A stretch of DNA of 64,000 nucleotides from NCBI GenBank assembly GCA_963739625.1, contig CAVUAU010000019.1:1-64000 (forward strand), written 5' to 3'. This document shows positions 1 to 7,415 of the stretch, piece by piece. A program made the translations under genes and the position numbers. Numbering within the stretch: position 1 is the first letter of the stretch; the number at the start of each line of letters is the position of its first letter. Source of the stretch: Salinimicrobium sp963739625. Lineage in GTDB: Bacteria; Bacteroidota; Bacteroidia; Flavobacteriales; Flavobacteriaceae. A model generated the notes under the pieces. The model searched no databases. It saw nothing but the letters and a program-made list of their open reading frames with translations, and was not told the DNA's origin.

Positions 1-14
1 TTAAACTTAGAACT

Positions 15-353
15 ATGGAGTACAAAATTAAAAGTAGGATCTGGATCGAACTAGACGGCAAAGAATTCCTGGGAGAAGGAAAGGTGCAATTATTAAGAGC
101 CATAGATCAAACAGGTTCATTATCAAAAGCTGCTAAATCTCTCAATATTTCATACAAAAAGGCCTGGCATCTCATAAATACCGTCAATAAAACCACGATT
201 AGTCCGGTTACTGTTAATACAATAGGAGGTAAAGGAGGAGGAGGAACAGAATTAACTCCTTATGGGAAATCCCTGATCAGCGTTTTTGATGACATGAATA
301 AAAAATGCTGGGATTTTTTAGATATACAACTTGAAAAAATTAAAAGTCTGTAA
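15..353 (+). CDS. ModE-type winged-helix DNA-binding protein (N-terminal domain only)
   Basis: A protein of 112 residues matching the N-terminal LysR-like winged helix of ModE. Its helix-turn-helix reads as ...GSLSKAAKSLNISYKKAWHL (about residues 34-53), followed by a Gly-rich wing (GGKGGGG) and the usual LTPYG turn. It lacks the C-terminal molybdate-binding (TOBE) domains of full ModE, so it probably does not sense molybdate itself. It sits 6 bp before a permease gene and heads the molybdenum cofactor operon. I infer a local regulator of molybdenum or cofactor genes. The family call is fairly secure; the ligand is unknown. Confidence 0.8.
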   Translation: MEYKIKSRIWIELDGKEFLGEGKVQLLRAIDQTGSLSKAAKSLNISYKKAWHLINTVNKTTISPVTVNTIGGKGGGGTELTPYGKSLISVFDDMNKKCWDFLDIQLEKIKSL

Positions 354-359
354 TACGTT

Positions 360-1097
360 TTGGCTGTGGAGATCACATATCTGTTTCTGCTGATATTACC
401 TATAATATCATTTCTGTACGCCAGTGTGGGGCATGGAGGTGCCAGTGGCTACCTGGCTTTGATGGCATTGTTTTCTTTTGCACCTGAAACGATGAAACCT
501 ACAGCACTCCTGCTGAACCTTTTTGTGGCAGGTATTTCTTTTTATTATTACTACAAAGAAGGCCATTTCAACAAGAACCTGTTCATATCCTTTGCGATCA
601 CTTCCATTCCTTTTGCCTTTTTAGGAGGAACCATTGACATAGATGCTTCTATTTACAAGAAAGTACTTGCGGTGCTACTCGTGTTTGCAATTCTGAAAAT
701 GTTGAACCTATTTGGAAAAGAGAGTGATGCTCTTAAGAAAGTAAAACTCTGGCAAGGTTTACTCGTTGGGGGAATTATAGGTTTTTTCTCGGGTTTGATA
801 GGTATTGGTGGCGGAATCATTCTAACTCCTGTTATTCTATTACTCCATTGGGGAAGAATGAAAGAGGCAGCGGCAGTTTCAGCTCTGTTTATCTGGGTGA
901 ATTCTGCTTCAGGCTTGTTTGGCCAGTTGAGCACCGGAATTAGTTTAGGAAAGGAATCTCTCCTGCTGATTGCTATAGCACTTCTTGGAGGCTTCTTTGG
1001 CGGCTACATGGGAAGCAAAAAATTAAATAATCACCGGCTGCGTTACATCCTGGTTCTGGTACTTATTATCGCTTGTGTAAAATTGTTTACTACATAA
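360..1097 (+). CDS. TauE/SafE (TSUP) family membrane permease
   Basis: A hydrophobic protein of 245 residues with about eight predicted membrane segments. It shows the TSUP pattern of two related halves, with GHGGASGYLALMAL near residue 24 and the glycine-rich GIGGGIILTPVILL in the second half. The family exports or imports sulfite, sulfoacetate and related anions across the inner membrane. The start is taken as TTG at 360; a GTG two codons later is an alternative. It lies between the ModE-like gene and mobA with almost no spacing, so it is co-transcribed with cofactor genes. With a sulfur-type molybdoenzyme 7 kb downstream, sulfite export is a reasonable inference, but the substrate cannot be read from sequence. 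Confidence 0.8.
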   Translation: MAVEITYLFLLILPIISFLYASVGHGGASGYLALMALFSFAPETMKPTALLLNLFVAGISFYYYYKEGHFNKNLFISFAITSIPFAFLGGTIDIDASIYKKVLAVLLVFAILKMLNLFGKESDALKKVKLWQGLLVGGIIGFFSGLIGIGGGIILTPVILLLHWGRMKEAAAVSALFIWVNSASGLFGQLSTGISLGKESLLLIAIALLGGFFGGYMGSKKLNNHRLRYILVLVLIIACVKLFTT

Positions 1098-1100
1098 ATC

Positions 1101-1685
1101 ATGATTGGCAAAAATGACATAACAGGTGTTATCTTGGCTGGAGGAAAGAGTTCCCGCATGGGAACGGACAAAGGTTTTTTGAAATTCCACGGCATCCCTT
1201 TTGTAAAATACAGTATTGAAGCCGTGGCGCCTCTTGTTTCCGAAACAGTCATAGTTTCCAATAATGTTGATTATGATGTTTTTAAACTGAAACGTTTTGA
1301 AGACATTATTAAAGACGCCGGACCTTTGGCCGGAATCTATACCGCACTGAACCAAACGAACACCGATTTTATCCTCGTCTTGAGTTGTGATATCCCATTG
1401 ATCAAGACTGAAATTTTAGAGGAGCTCGTTCGTGCCGAGACAAGTGATTTTGACGTTATCCAGCTTGTTAGTAAGGGTAGATCCATGCCTTTAATAGCAT
1501 TGTATCACAAGCGATGTGAGCATAGATTTTATCAGCTTTTGCAGAATGGTGAGCGTAAGATAAGTGCTGCTTTAAAGAATTGTAAAGTAAAGGATCTCCT
1601 TTTAAGGTCTGACCAGGAAATCTTTATATCAAATATTAATACTCCTGAAGAATTAAAGGTACTTGAGCATGTTGTTAACCATTAA
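1101..1685 (+). CDS. mobA: Molybdenum cofactor guanylyltransferase MobA
   Basis: MobA transfers GMP from GTP to molybdopterin in the cytoplasm, giving the MGD form needed by DMSO-reductase-family enzymes. The 194-residue length is normal. The nucleotide-binding signature LAGGKSSRMGTDKG is at about residues 12-25, followed by the conserved DAGPLAGIYTAL and SCDIPLI blocks. It starts three bases after the permease stop and its 3' end overlaps moaD, which indicates one operon. Its presence fits the bis-MGD enzyme encoded at 7.4 kb. Confidence 0.93.
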   Translation: MIGKNDITGVILAGGKSSRMGTDKGFLKFHGIPFVKYSIEAVAPLVSETVIVSNNVDYDVFKLKRFEDIIKDAGPLAGIYTALNQTNTDFILVLSCDIPLIKTEILEELVRAETSDFDVIQLVSKGRSMPLIALYHKRCEHRFYQLLQNGERKISAALKNCKVKDLLLRSDQEIFISNINTPEELKVLEHVVNH

Positions 1686-1902
1686 ATATTTTGGTTTACT
1701 TACCGAAGTGACCAATTGCGAAGAAGAGATCATTGATTTCTGCGGAAGTTCTATTCAAGGGCTACTGGAAGAACTTTATAGCAAATATTCACAGCTGAAA
1801 GGAAAAAATTTTCAGGTGGCGCAAAACCAGGAACTAGTCTCTTTCGAAGATCAACTAACAGGTAACGAAATTGTATTGCTACCTCCTTTTGCCGGAGGAT
1901 AA
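1669..1902 (+). CDS. moaD: Molybdopterin synthase small subunit MoaD
   Basis: A ubiquitin-fold sulfur carrier of 77 residues ending in the diagnostic Gly-Gly (LLPPFAGG). After adenylation and sulfuration its C-terminal thiocarboxylate donates sulfur to precursor Z within the MoaD-MoaE complex. I choose ATG at 1669, giving MLLTIKYFGLL, over the in-frame TTG at 1663 because the protein family normally begins at this strand. The start lies inside the end of mobA. The adenylating partner follows two bases after the stop. Confidence 0.92.
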   Translation: MLLTIKYFGLLTEVTNCEEEIIDFCGSSIQGLLEELYSKYSQLKGKNFQVAQNQELVSFEDQLTGNEIVLLPPFAGG

Positions 1903-1904
1903 TT

Positions 1905-2996
1905 ATGAGCAGGTATAACAGACATATCATACTTTCAGAAATTGGTCCTGCTGGCCAGGATAAGATTTCAAAAGCAAAGGTGCTGGTCGTAGGCGCCGGT
2001 GGATTAGGCTGTCCTGTTTTACAGTACCTGGCAGCTGCCGGAATTGGAACATTGGGAATTGTTGATTTCGATGTAGTTGATGAATCCAATCTACAACGCC
2101 AGGTATTATATGGATTGTCTTCGTTAGGACAAAACAAGGCAACGGCAGCAAAAATGAGATTATCAGACCTGAACTGCACCATTCAAATTAATAATTATAC
2201 CTATAAGTTAACCTTCCAAAATGCGATTGAGCTGTTCAACCAGTATGATATTATTGTTGATGGCACAGATAATTTCGAAACGCGGTACCTCGTCAATGAT
2301 GCTGCTGTTTTGACCGGAAAACCATTGGTTTTTGGTGCCATTTATAAATTCCAGGGACAGGTGTCAGTTTTTAATCTCAATAACGGCCCGACTTATAGAT
2401 GTGCATTCCCTAATAAGCCTGAAAAAGATACTGTTCCTAATTGTTCAGAAGTGGGAGTACTTGGGGTCCTACCCGGTATTATTGGATCATTACAGGCAAA
2501 TGAAGTGCTAAAAATCGTTTTGGGTATAGGTGATGTCCTTGCAGGTAAACTGCTTTATTATGATGCGCTTTCAAATCAAACTACAACATTAAAGGTTAAG
2601 AGGAGTGATCTTGAAATTGAGAAAGTATTATCAGGTAAAAAAGATTTTTCTCAAAGGGAATTGGATGGAGGCTGTAAAATAGATATTCCGGAGGTCTCGG
2701 TTAAAGACATTTTGGGCAAGCCAGATGTTGAGTTTATTGATATTAGAGAACACTTTGAGCAACCCAAACTTGAGACAGTTGAGGCTCTGCAAATTCCTTT
2801 AAGTGAATTAAGACAACATCTGGATAAGATAAATCCAAACAAAGAGAAGGCTATATTTTGTCAATCGGGAATAAGGAGCAAGCAAGCTGTATCTATATTA
2901 CGGGAACTCAATATTGAAAACTGTTTCAGTGTCAGGGAAGGTGCTGCAGAAATTGACAGCTACATAAAAGAATTACAAAAAACAGGTATAAAATGA
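1905..2996 (+). CDS. moeB: MoaD-adenylating enzyme MoeB/MOCS3-like with C-terminal rhodanese domain
   Basis: A 363-residue ThiF/MoeB-family E1-like enzyme that adenylates the C-terminus of MoaD. The ATP-binding glycine loop GAGGLGCPVL is at about residues 30-39, followed by DFDVVDESNLQRQ and the activating Cys segment VPNCSEVGVLGVLPG. The last ~100 residues form a rhodanese domain with an intact active-site loop FCQSGIRS, so this protein can probably also sulfurate MoaD, as eukaryotic MOCS3 does. The intact rhodanese cysteine contrasts with the two rhodanese-fold proteins at 12.3-13.6 kb. The stop overlaps the moaE start as ATGA. Confidence 0.92.
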   Translation: MSRYNRHIILSEIGPAGQDKISKAKVLVVGAGGLGCPVLQYLAAAGIGTLGIVDFDVVDESNLQRQVLYGLSSLGQNKATAAKMRLSDLNCTIQINNYTYKLTFQNAIELFNQYDIIVDGTDNFETRYLVNDAAVLTGKPLVFGAIYKFQGQVSVFNLNNGPTYRCAFPNKPEKDTVPNCSEVGVLGVLPGIIGSLQANEVLKIVLGIGDVLAGKLLYYDALSNQTTTLKVKRSDLEIEKVLSGKKDFSQRELDGGCKIDIPEVSVKDILGKPDVEFIDIREHFEQPKLETVEALQIPLSELRQHLDKINPNKEKAIFCQSGIRSKQAVSILRELNIENCFSVREGAAEIDSYIKELQKTGIK

Positions 2997-3436
2997 AGGA
3001 AAAGGAGCATAAGAATGTTTTCATTCAGGGACCAATCTCGTCTGAATTCATTGCCCAATCAATAGCTAAGCATCAAAGCAAAAAAAACATTGGTGCTCAT
3101 AATATTTTTTTGGGACAGGTAAGGGCAGATGTTGTAAACAACAAGACTGTAAAAGCCATAGATTATTCAGCTTACGAAGACATGGCGGATGCCAAATTCC
3201 ATGAAATTCGCGAGGCAGCTTTTGAGAGATTTGATCTTAGCTGTATGCACATTTACCACAGTATTGCAAAAGTGAATGCGGGAGAGATCTGTTTGTTTGT
3301 TTTTATCTCATCACCAAGGCGAAAAATTGTTTTTGAAGCTCTTGAATATATAGTTGAAGAAATAAAAGCTAAAGTACCTGTATTCGGCAAAGAAGTTTTC
3401 GAAGACAGTACACATCAATGGAAAGTAAATAGTTAA
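2993..3436 (+). CDS. moaE: Molybdopterin synthase catalytic subunit MoaE
   Basis: The large subunit of molybdopterin synthase (147 residues, normal length). It combines with thiocarboxylated MoaD to insert the two dithiolene sulfurs into precursor Z. Family features seen are GAHNIFLGQVR near residue 35, the YSAYEDMA segment, the HSIAKVNAGEICLFV strand and the Arg/Lys-rich active-site stretch RRKIVFEALEYIVEEIKAKVP. It overlaps moeB by four bases (ATGA), suggesting translational coupling. Confidence 0.93.
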   Translation: MKEKEHKNVFIQGPISSEFIAQSIAKHQSKKNIGAHNIFLGQVRADVVNNKTVKAIDYSAYEDMADAKFHEIREAAFERFDLSCMHIYHSIAKVNAGEICLFVFISSPRRKIVFEALEYIVEEIKAKVPVFGKEVFEDSTHQWKVNS

Positions 3437-3439
3437 AAA

Positions 3440-4351
3440 ATGGTCGATATCACGCATAAGAGTACCACCTTAAGAACTGCAGTTGCCCAGGCTATTGTAA
3501 AGGTGAGCAGGCAGGAAACTATCACAGCCATCGAGAATGACACAGTTCCAAAAGGCAATGTTTTTGCAATGAGCAAAGCTGCAGGCTTACTGGGAGTGAA
3601 GCGCACACCCGATATTCTACCGGATTGCCATCCACTACCAATAGAATTCACCAGTGTGGAATACGAGATCAACGGACTGGAAATAAAGGTTTTTTTCACC
3701 ATAAAAACCATCTATAAAACCGGTGTAGAAGTAGAGGCGATGCATGGGGCGAGTGTCGTTGCTTTAAATATGTATGATATGCTCAAACCTATTGATAAAG
3801 GAATAGAGATCCATCAAATAAAACTTCTTAACAAAAAGGGTGGGAAATCTGATTTTACAGATAAATTCAGAAAGGACCTGACAGCTGCCGTTGTCGTATG
3901 TTCAGATACTATTTCGGCAGGAAAAAAAGAAGATAGAGCCGGAAGAGCAATAATTGAAAAATTAAAAGAGTGTGAGGTTCAAATCCTTCATTACATCATA
4001 ATTCCTGATGAGAAAGATATTATTCAGGAAAAGACCAGGACTTTTCAGCAACAGGGAATTGATCTCATAATTTTCACAGGAGGAACAGGTTTATCGAAGC
4101 GTGACGTGACTCCCGAAGCTCTTGAGCCGTTACTGGATAGACGCATACCCGGCATAGAAGAAGCTATTCGCAACTATGGCCAGGATAGAACCCCGTTCTC
4201 TATGCTTTCAAGAAGTATAGCAGGCACTATGAGCGGCACATTGGTATTGGGTCTTCCCGGATCGACAAACGGTGCTAAAGAATCTATGGAAGCTATATTT
4301 CCATCGGTCTTACATATTTTCAGAATTTTAAAGGGTGCAAGGCACGATTAA
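3440..4351 (+). CDS. moaCB: Bifunctional molybdenum cofactor protein MoaC-MoaB fusion
   Basis: A fusion of two usually separate enzymes in 303 residues. Residues ~1-140 are MoaC, which rearranges the GTP-derived intermediate to cyclic pyranopterin monophosphate. It shows LPDCHPLPIEF and GVEVEAMHGASVVALNMYD followed by KPIDKG. Residues ~145-303 are a MoaB/MogA domain that adenylates molybdopterin before metal insertion, with VVCSDTISAGKKEDRAGR, IIFTGGTGLSKRDVTPEAL and LVLGLPGS. The fusion is known in Bacteroidota. It starts three bases after moaE and abuts moaA. No moeA is visible in this window; it may lie upstream of position 1. Confidence 0.93.
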   Translation: MVDITHKSTTLRTAVAQAIVKVSRQETITAIENDTVPKGNVFAMSKAAGLLGVKRTPDILPDCHPLPIEFTSVEYEINGLEIKVFFTIKTIYKTGVEVEAMHGASVVALNMYDMLKPIDKGIEIHQIKLLNKKGGKSDFTDKFRKDLTAAVVVCSDTISAGKKEDRAGRAIIEKLKECEVQILHYIIIPDEKDIIQEKTRTFQQQGIDLIIFTGGTGLSKRDVTPEALEPLLDRRIPGIEEAIRNYGQDRTPFSMLSRSIAGTMSGTLVLGLPGSTNGAKESMEAIFPSVLHIFRILKGARHD

Positions 4352-5359
4352 ATGAAAGACAAAAACAACATACTGCAAGATTCGCACGGTAGAGACCATA
4401 CCTACTTAAGGATATCTTTAGTTGAACGCTGTAATCTACGCTGTTTCTATTGTATGCCGGCAGAAGGTGTTCCACTAACTCCTAAAAGCCATATCATGAC
4501 TTATGAGGAGATCTTTGAAATAGCTAAGACATTTGTGGACCATGGAGTCAACAAAATCAGGCTCACCGGGGGAGAACCTTTGATCAGGAAAGATATTTCG
4601 GTAATCCTAGAGAAACTGAGTTCTTTACCTGTTGACCTTTCTATCACCACTAATGCTGTCATCATCCATAAGTTCATTGATGTCCTAAAATTAAATGGGG
4701 TAAAAAATATCAATGTCAGCCTTGATACCTTAGAAAAGGAAAAGTTCAGGAAGATCACTCTTCGGGATCATTTTGAAACCGTTTATAATAACATACAGCT
4801 TTTAATAAAAGAAGGTTTCAATGTGAAAATAAACACTGTTCTTATACGCGGAGTTAATGATGATGAGATCATTGATTTTATTAATCTCACCAAAGACCTG
4901 CCGGTCTCTATCAGGTTTATTGAGTTTATGCCTTTTGGTGGCAACAGGTGGGACATGTCTAAAATGGTTTCCTATAAACAAGTAATGGATGCTGTTCATA
5001 CTGCTTTTGAGGAAGGTACCATTAAACGCCTTGAGGATGCAGCAAACGATACAGCCAAAAATTACAAGATCAAGGGATATTCGGGCAGTTTTGCTATAAT
5101 CAGTTCTGTGACAAATCCTTTCTGTGATTCCTGTAATCGTATACGTCTTACAGCTAATGGTCAACTAAAAAACTGTTTATTCTCATCAACAGAATCAGAT
5201 TTGTTAACCAGCCTTAGAGAAGGTAAAGCCATTGAGCCAATCATACAAAAAGCAGTTCGTGCCAAGTTAAAAATCAGAGGCGGTATGGACAGTCTGGAAA
5301 AACTACAAGAACCCGGTCTTCATAACCAAAATAGAAGTATGACCACTATAGGTGGTTAA
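4352..5359 (+). CDS. moaA: GTP 3',8-cyclase MoaA (radical SAM)
   Basis: A radical-SAM enzyme of 335 residues that converts GTP to 3',8-cyclo-GTP, the first step of molybdopterin synthesis. The SAM cluster motif CX3CX2C (CNLRCFYC) is at about residues 27-34. The C-terminal substrate cluster is CX2CX13C (CDSCNRIRL...NC). The protein ends in the functionally important Gly-Gly (TTIGG). It begins directly after the moaCB stop and is the last gene of the operon. The next gene is convergent, one base away, with no clear terminator between them. Confidence 0.95.
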   Translation: MKDKNNILQDSHGRDHTYLRISLVERCNLRCFYCMPAEGVPLTPKSHIMTYEEIFEIAKTFVDHGVNKIRLTGGEPLIRKDISVILEKLSSLPVDLSITTNAVIIHKFIDVLKLNGVKNINVSLDTLEKEKFRKITLRDHFETVYNNIQLLIKEGFNVKINTVLIRGVNDDEIIDFINLTKDLPVSIRFIEFMPFGGNRWDMSKMVSYKQVMDAVHTAFEEGTIKRLEDAANDTAKNYKIKGYSGSFAIISSVTNPFCDSCNRIRLTANGQLKNCLFSSTESDLLTSLREGKAIEPIIQKAVRAKLKIRGGMDSLEKLQEPGLHNQNRSMTTIGG

Positions 5360-5360
5360 A

Positions 5361-7250
5361 TTAATATTCAGGTAAAATACACTCTTCGGTCACTTTCTTT
5401 AAAACTGGCTTTAACCCCAGTTCTAAAGTCTGTCGCATCACTCTGGAATCATCTTTATGACATTGAAGACAGGCGCCCACGAGCAGCATTTGCTTTTGTT
5501 CTTCTACATTAAAAGGCCTGAAGTTGGTCCTGGTAGAGTTCACCACCTCCTCATCCACCTCCTTTAGAAAGGGAATCCAGGCGTCTTCAGGTAAACCATC
5601 GTAACTGTTAAGGGCGTATTCAGGAGTAAACATCCATGAGGCTTTGTCATTCCTGATCTTATAGGTTAAAGAACCCATACCATATCCCAAAGATGCAGAA
5701 TTAGAATGACAGGATTTGCAGTCTCTTACCTCCTTTGTTGTGGTGTGTGGTGAATTAGGAGCGTAAAGCCTATGAAAGGAGACATCCTCTCCGGGATTAC
5801 CCTTAAAACTCCCTTTGTCTATGGTCAAAACCATCCCTGGAATGGCAGGTTCAACAACAGTTTTTTCTTTTACTTTCCTTACCCCCAGGGCGGGCTGGGA
5901 GGAAGAAAATTCAGCAACATATTCTTTCCATTGACCTGTGACATATTTTTTATCCAGTAGATCAAAAGCCTTTGGTTCATCTTCATCAAACTGGTTATGG
6001 CACCCAATACAACGGGATGTCCAGGAAGAATGGCAGGAGCTGCAGCTTACGTTTTGGTGGGCGCTCCTTGAGCATGCTTCAGCCTGAGGTTTTAATGGAT
6101 GAACAGTTCTATCGTTTTTACTTATTAAAAAGGCATTCCTAGTAGAGTCAACGTAAGTGTTCACTAGTGGGTGACCATCTTTTTCGACTGCTATAACTTC
6201 TTTGTCGGTGTGTTTATAATCCCGATGTAAAAACACTAAAAGACTTTCCCTATCTACAGCACTGTAAGGTATAGTGTTGGGTTTTTCTTTAAAATGGCAG
6301 TCGCTGCACTGTAAAGAAACCGCATCTTCCTGATGTAAAAATTTTTCCCCGGTGCCCATCACCTCATGTGAAGAGTGACAGTCAATACATAATAAGCCCT
6401 TTGTATGATGCACATCTGCCTCCAATTGTTTATACACCCGCTTATCTTCAAGAACAGAATAGTCCTTGCTGTTTTTGCCGATCTCTTCTTCATCTAAAAG
6501 AGTTTCCTGCAACCCAATATAATTGGTTGAAATTCTACTGGATCGACTGTGACAACCAAAACAGTGGGTATTGTTCACGAAAATATCCGTGGAAGGATGA
6601 AATGCCGGGAGTTTCTTTTTGTCAGATGCGAGATAGGTTTCCAGATCAGATTTGGCTTCCTCAGAATAATTCAGGTGACAGGCTATACAACCTCCACCTC
6701 TGCTTAACTGGTTAATTTCACCAAATTCCGGTTTTTCTGCACCTAAATGGCAGTTCGCGCACAAATCTCTCATGTGTTTATCTGCAGGAGAGTGGCCGAG
6801 ATCTTTGATGTGGTAATGATGATTGGGACTATCTGCTTCCCCAAAAACAAATTTATCAACAGCTATGAGGCCACTATTTGTGGTCATTAAAGAATTATTA
6901 ATTTTTCTTAGTTCTTCAAAATGACATTTTCCACAGGTCTCTCTGGCATCAGAGAGGTTTCCCGGAATTAAGATCGTGCCCTTATGTGCTTGGTCTTTAT
7001 CTAATGAAGAAATATCCCCCAAATGACAACTTACGCAACCAATAAGTTCTGGATCATGATAATTGGAATAACCTTTCATGTTTTTATGACACTGCAAACA
7101 TGATTCCCGGTTCCCTACTTCAATTTTAGTATAGGAGTTATCAATGTTTCTGTATGAATCGAAGACCTCCCTGTTTCTAAAAAACAACCATGAAGAAATT
7201 ATCACCACGGAGAGGGCAAGAAAACCGATTTGGGAGTATTTCTTTTTCAT
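5361..7250 (-). CDS. Membrane-anchored 12-haem c-type cytochrome
   Basis: A 629-residue protein with one N-terminal membrane segment (about residues 8-24) and twelve CXXCH haem-binding motifs spread along its length (for example CLQCH, CVSCH, CGKCH, CANCH and a second CLQCH near the C-terminus). There is no other recognisable domain. The protein should sit in the periplasm tethered to the inner membrane and carry electrons between a quinol-linked complex and a periplasmic partner. It is divergent from the molybdopterin oxidoreductase operon with a shared control region, which suggests joint use. A CSRSAH stretch just before one motif resembles a decayed thirteenth site. Whether it is a catalytic reductase or only a conduit cannot be told. 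Confidence 0.85.
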   Translation of the reverse strand: MKKKYSQIGFLALSVVIISSWLFFRNREVFDSYRNIDNSYTKIEVGNRESCLQCHKNMKGYSNYHDPELIGCVSCHLGDISSLDKDQAHKGTILIPGNLSDARETCGKCHFEELRKINNSLMTTNSGLIAVDKFVFGEADSPNHHYHIKDLGHSPADKHMRDLCANCHLGAEKPEFGEINQLSRGGGCIACHLNYSEEAKSDLETYLASDKKKLPAFHPSTDIFVNNTHCFGCHSRSSRISTNYIGLQETLLDEEEIGKNSKDYSVLEDKRVYKQLEADVHHTKGLLCIDCHSSHEVMGTGEKFLHQEDAVSLQCSDCHFKEKPNTIPYSAVDRESLLVFLHRDYKHTDKEVIAVEKDGHPLVNTYVDSTRNAFLISKNDRTVHPLKPQAEACSRSAHQNVSCSSCHSSWTSRCIGCHNQFDEDEPKAFDLLDKKYVTGQWKEYVAEFSSSQPALGVRKVKEKTVVEPAIPGMVLTIDKGSFKGNPGEDVSFHRLYAPNSPHTTTKEVRDCKSCHSNSASLGYGMGSLTYKIRNDKASWMFTPEYALNSYDGLPEDAWIPFLKEVDEEVVNSTRTNFRPFNVEEQKQMLLVGACLQCHKDDSRVMRQTLELGLKPVLKKVTEECILPEY

Positions 7251-7265
7251 GAAAAGAGGTCTTAT

Positions 7266-7273
7266 ACAAAATT
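7266..7273 (-). promoter_or_regulatory. -7 promoter box of the 12-haem cytochrome gene
   Basis: On the minus strand this reads TAATTTTG, matching the Bacteroidota -7 consensus TAnnTTTG. The start codon at 7250 lies about 15 bases beyond it, giving a short leader. No good TTTG -33 element is visible at the expected spacing, which is compatible with activator dependence. Confidence 0.55.
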
Positions 7274-7320
7274 ACAACATTCCGATACTTAAACAGCGAA
7301 AATATTTGCGCCTAAATAGC

Positions 7321-7340
7321 TGTGTAACAATTGTTACACA
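7321..7340. promoter_or_regulatory. Perfect 20-bp palindromic operator between divergent respiratory operons
   Basis: The sequence TGTGTAACAATTGTTACACA is a perfect dyad. Its centre (7330.5) is about 57 bases from the start of the -7 box on both sides, so it would lie near -70 from both predicted transcription starts. That is a typical distance for a CRP/FNR-type activator serving two promoters. The regulator is not identified. The symmetry and position are direct observations; the activator role is inferred. Confidence 0.7.
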
Positions 7341-7386
7341 TCACCTTTACATGATTTTCATCATGATTTTTAAAATCCTTTAATAA

Positions 7387-7394
7387 TAAGTTTG
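7387..7394 (+). promoter_or_regulatory. -7 promoter box of the molybdopterin oxidoreductase operon
   Basis: TAAGTTTG matches the TAnnTTTG consensus. It overlaps the in-frame TTG at 7392, which argues against that TTG as the start codon and favours ATG 7416. A TTTG -33 box is not evident. Confidence 0.55.
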
Positions 7395-7415
7395 AGTCTG
7401 GAAAACCGTAAAGTT

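Noticed and set aside
7392..7415. TTG start of the molybdopterin oxidoreductase at 7392
   Set aside because: The TTG is the end of a good -7 box (TAAGTTTG), and an ATG eight codons later directly precedes the twin-arginine signal.
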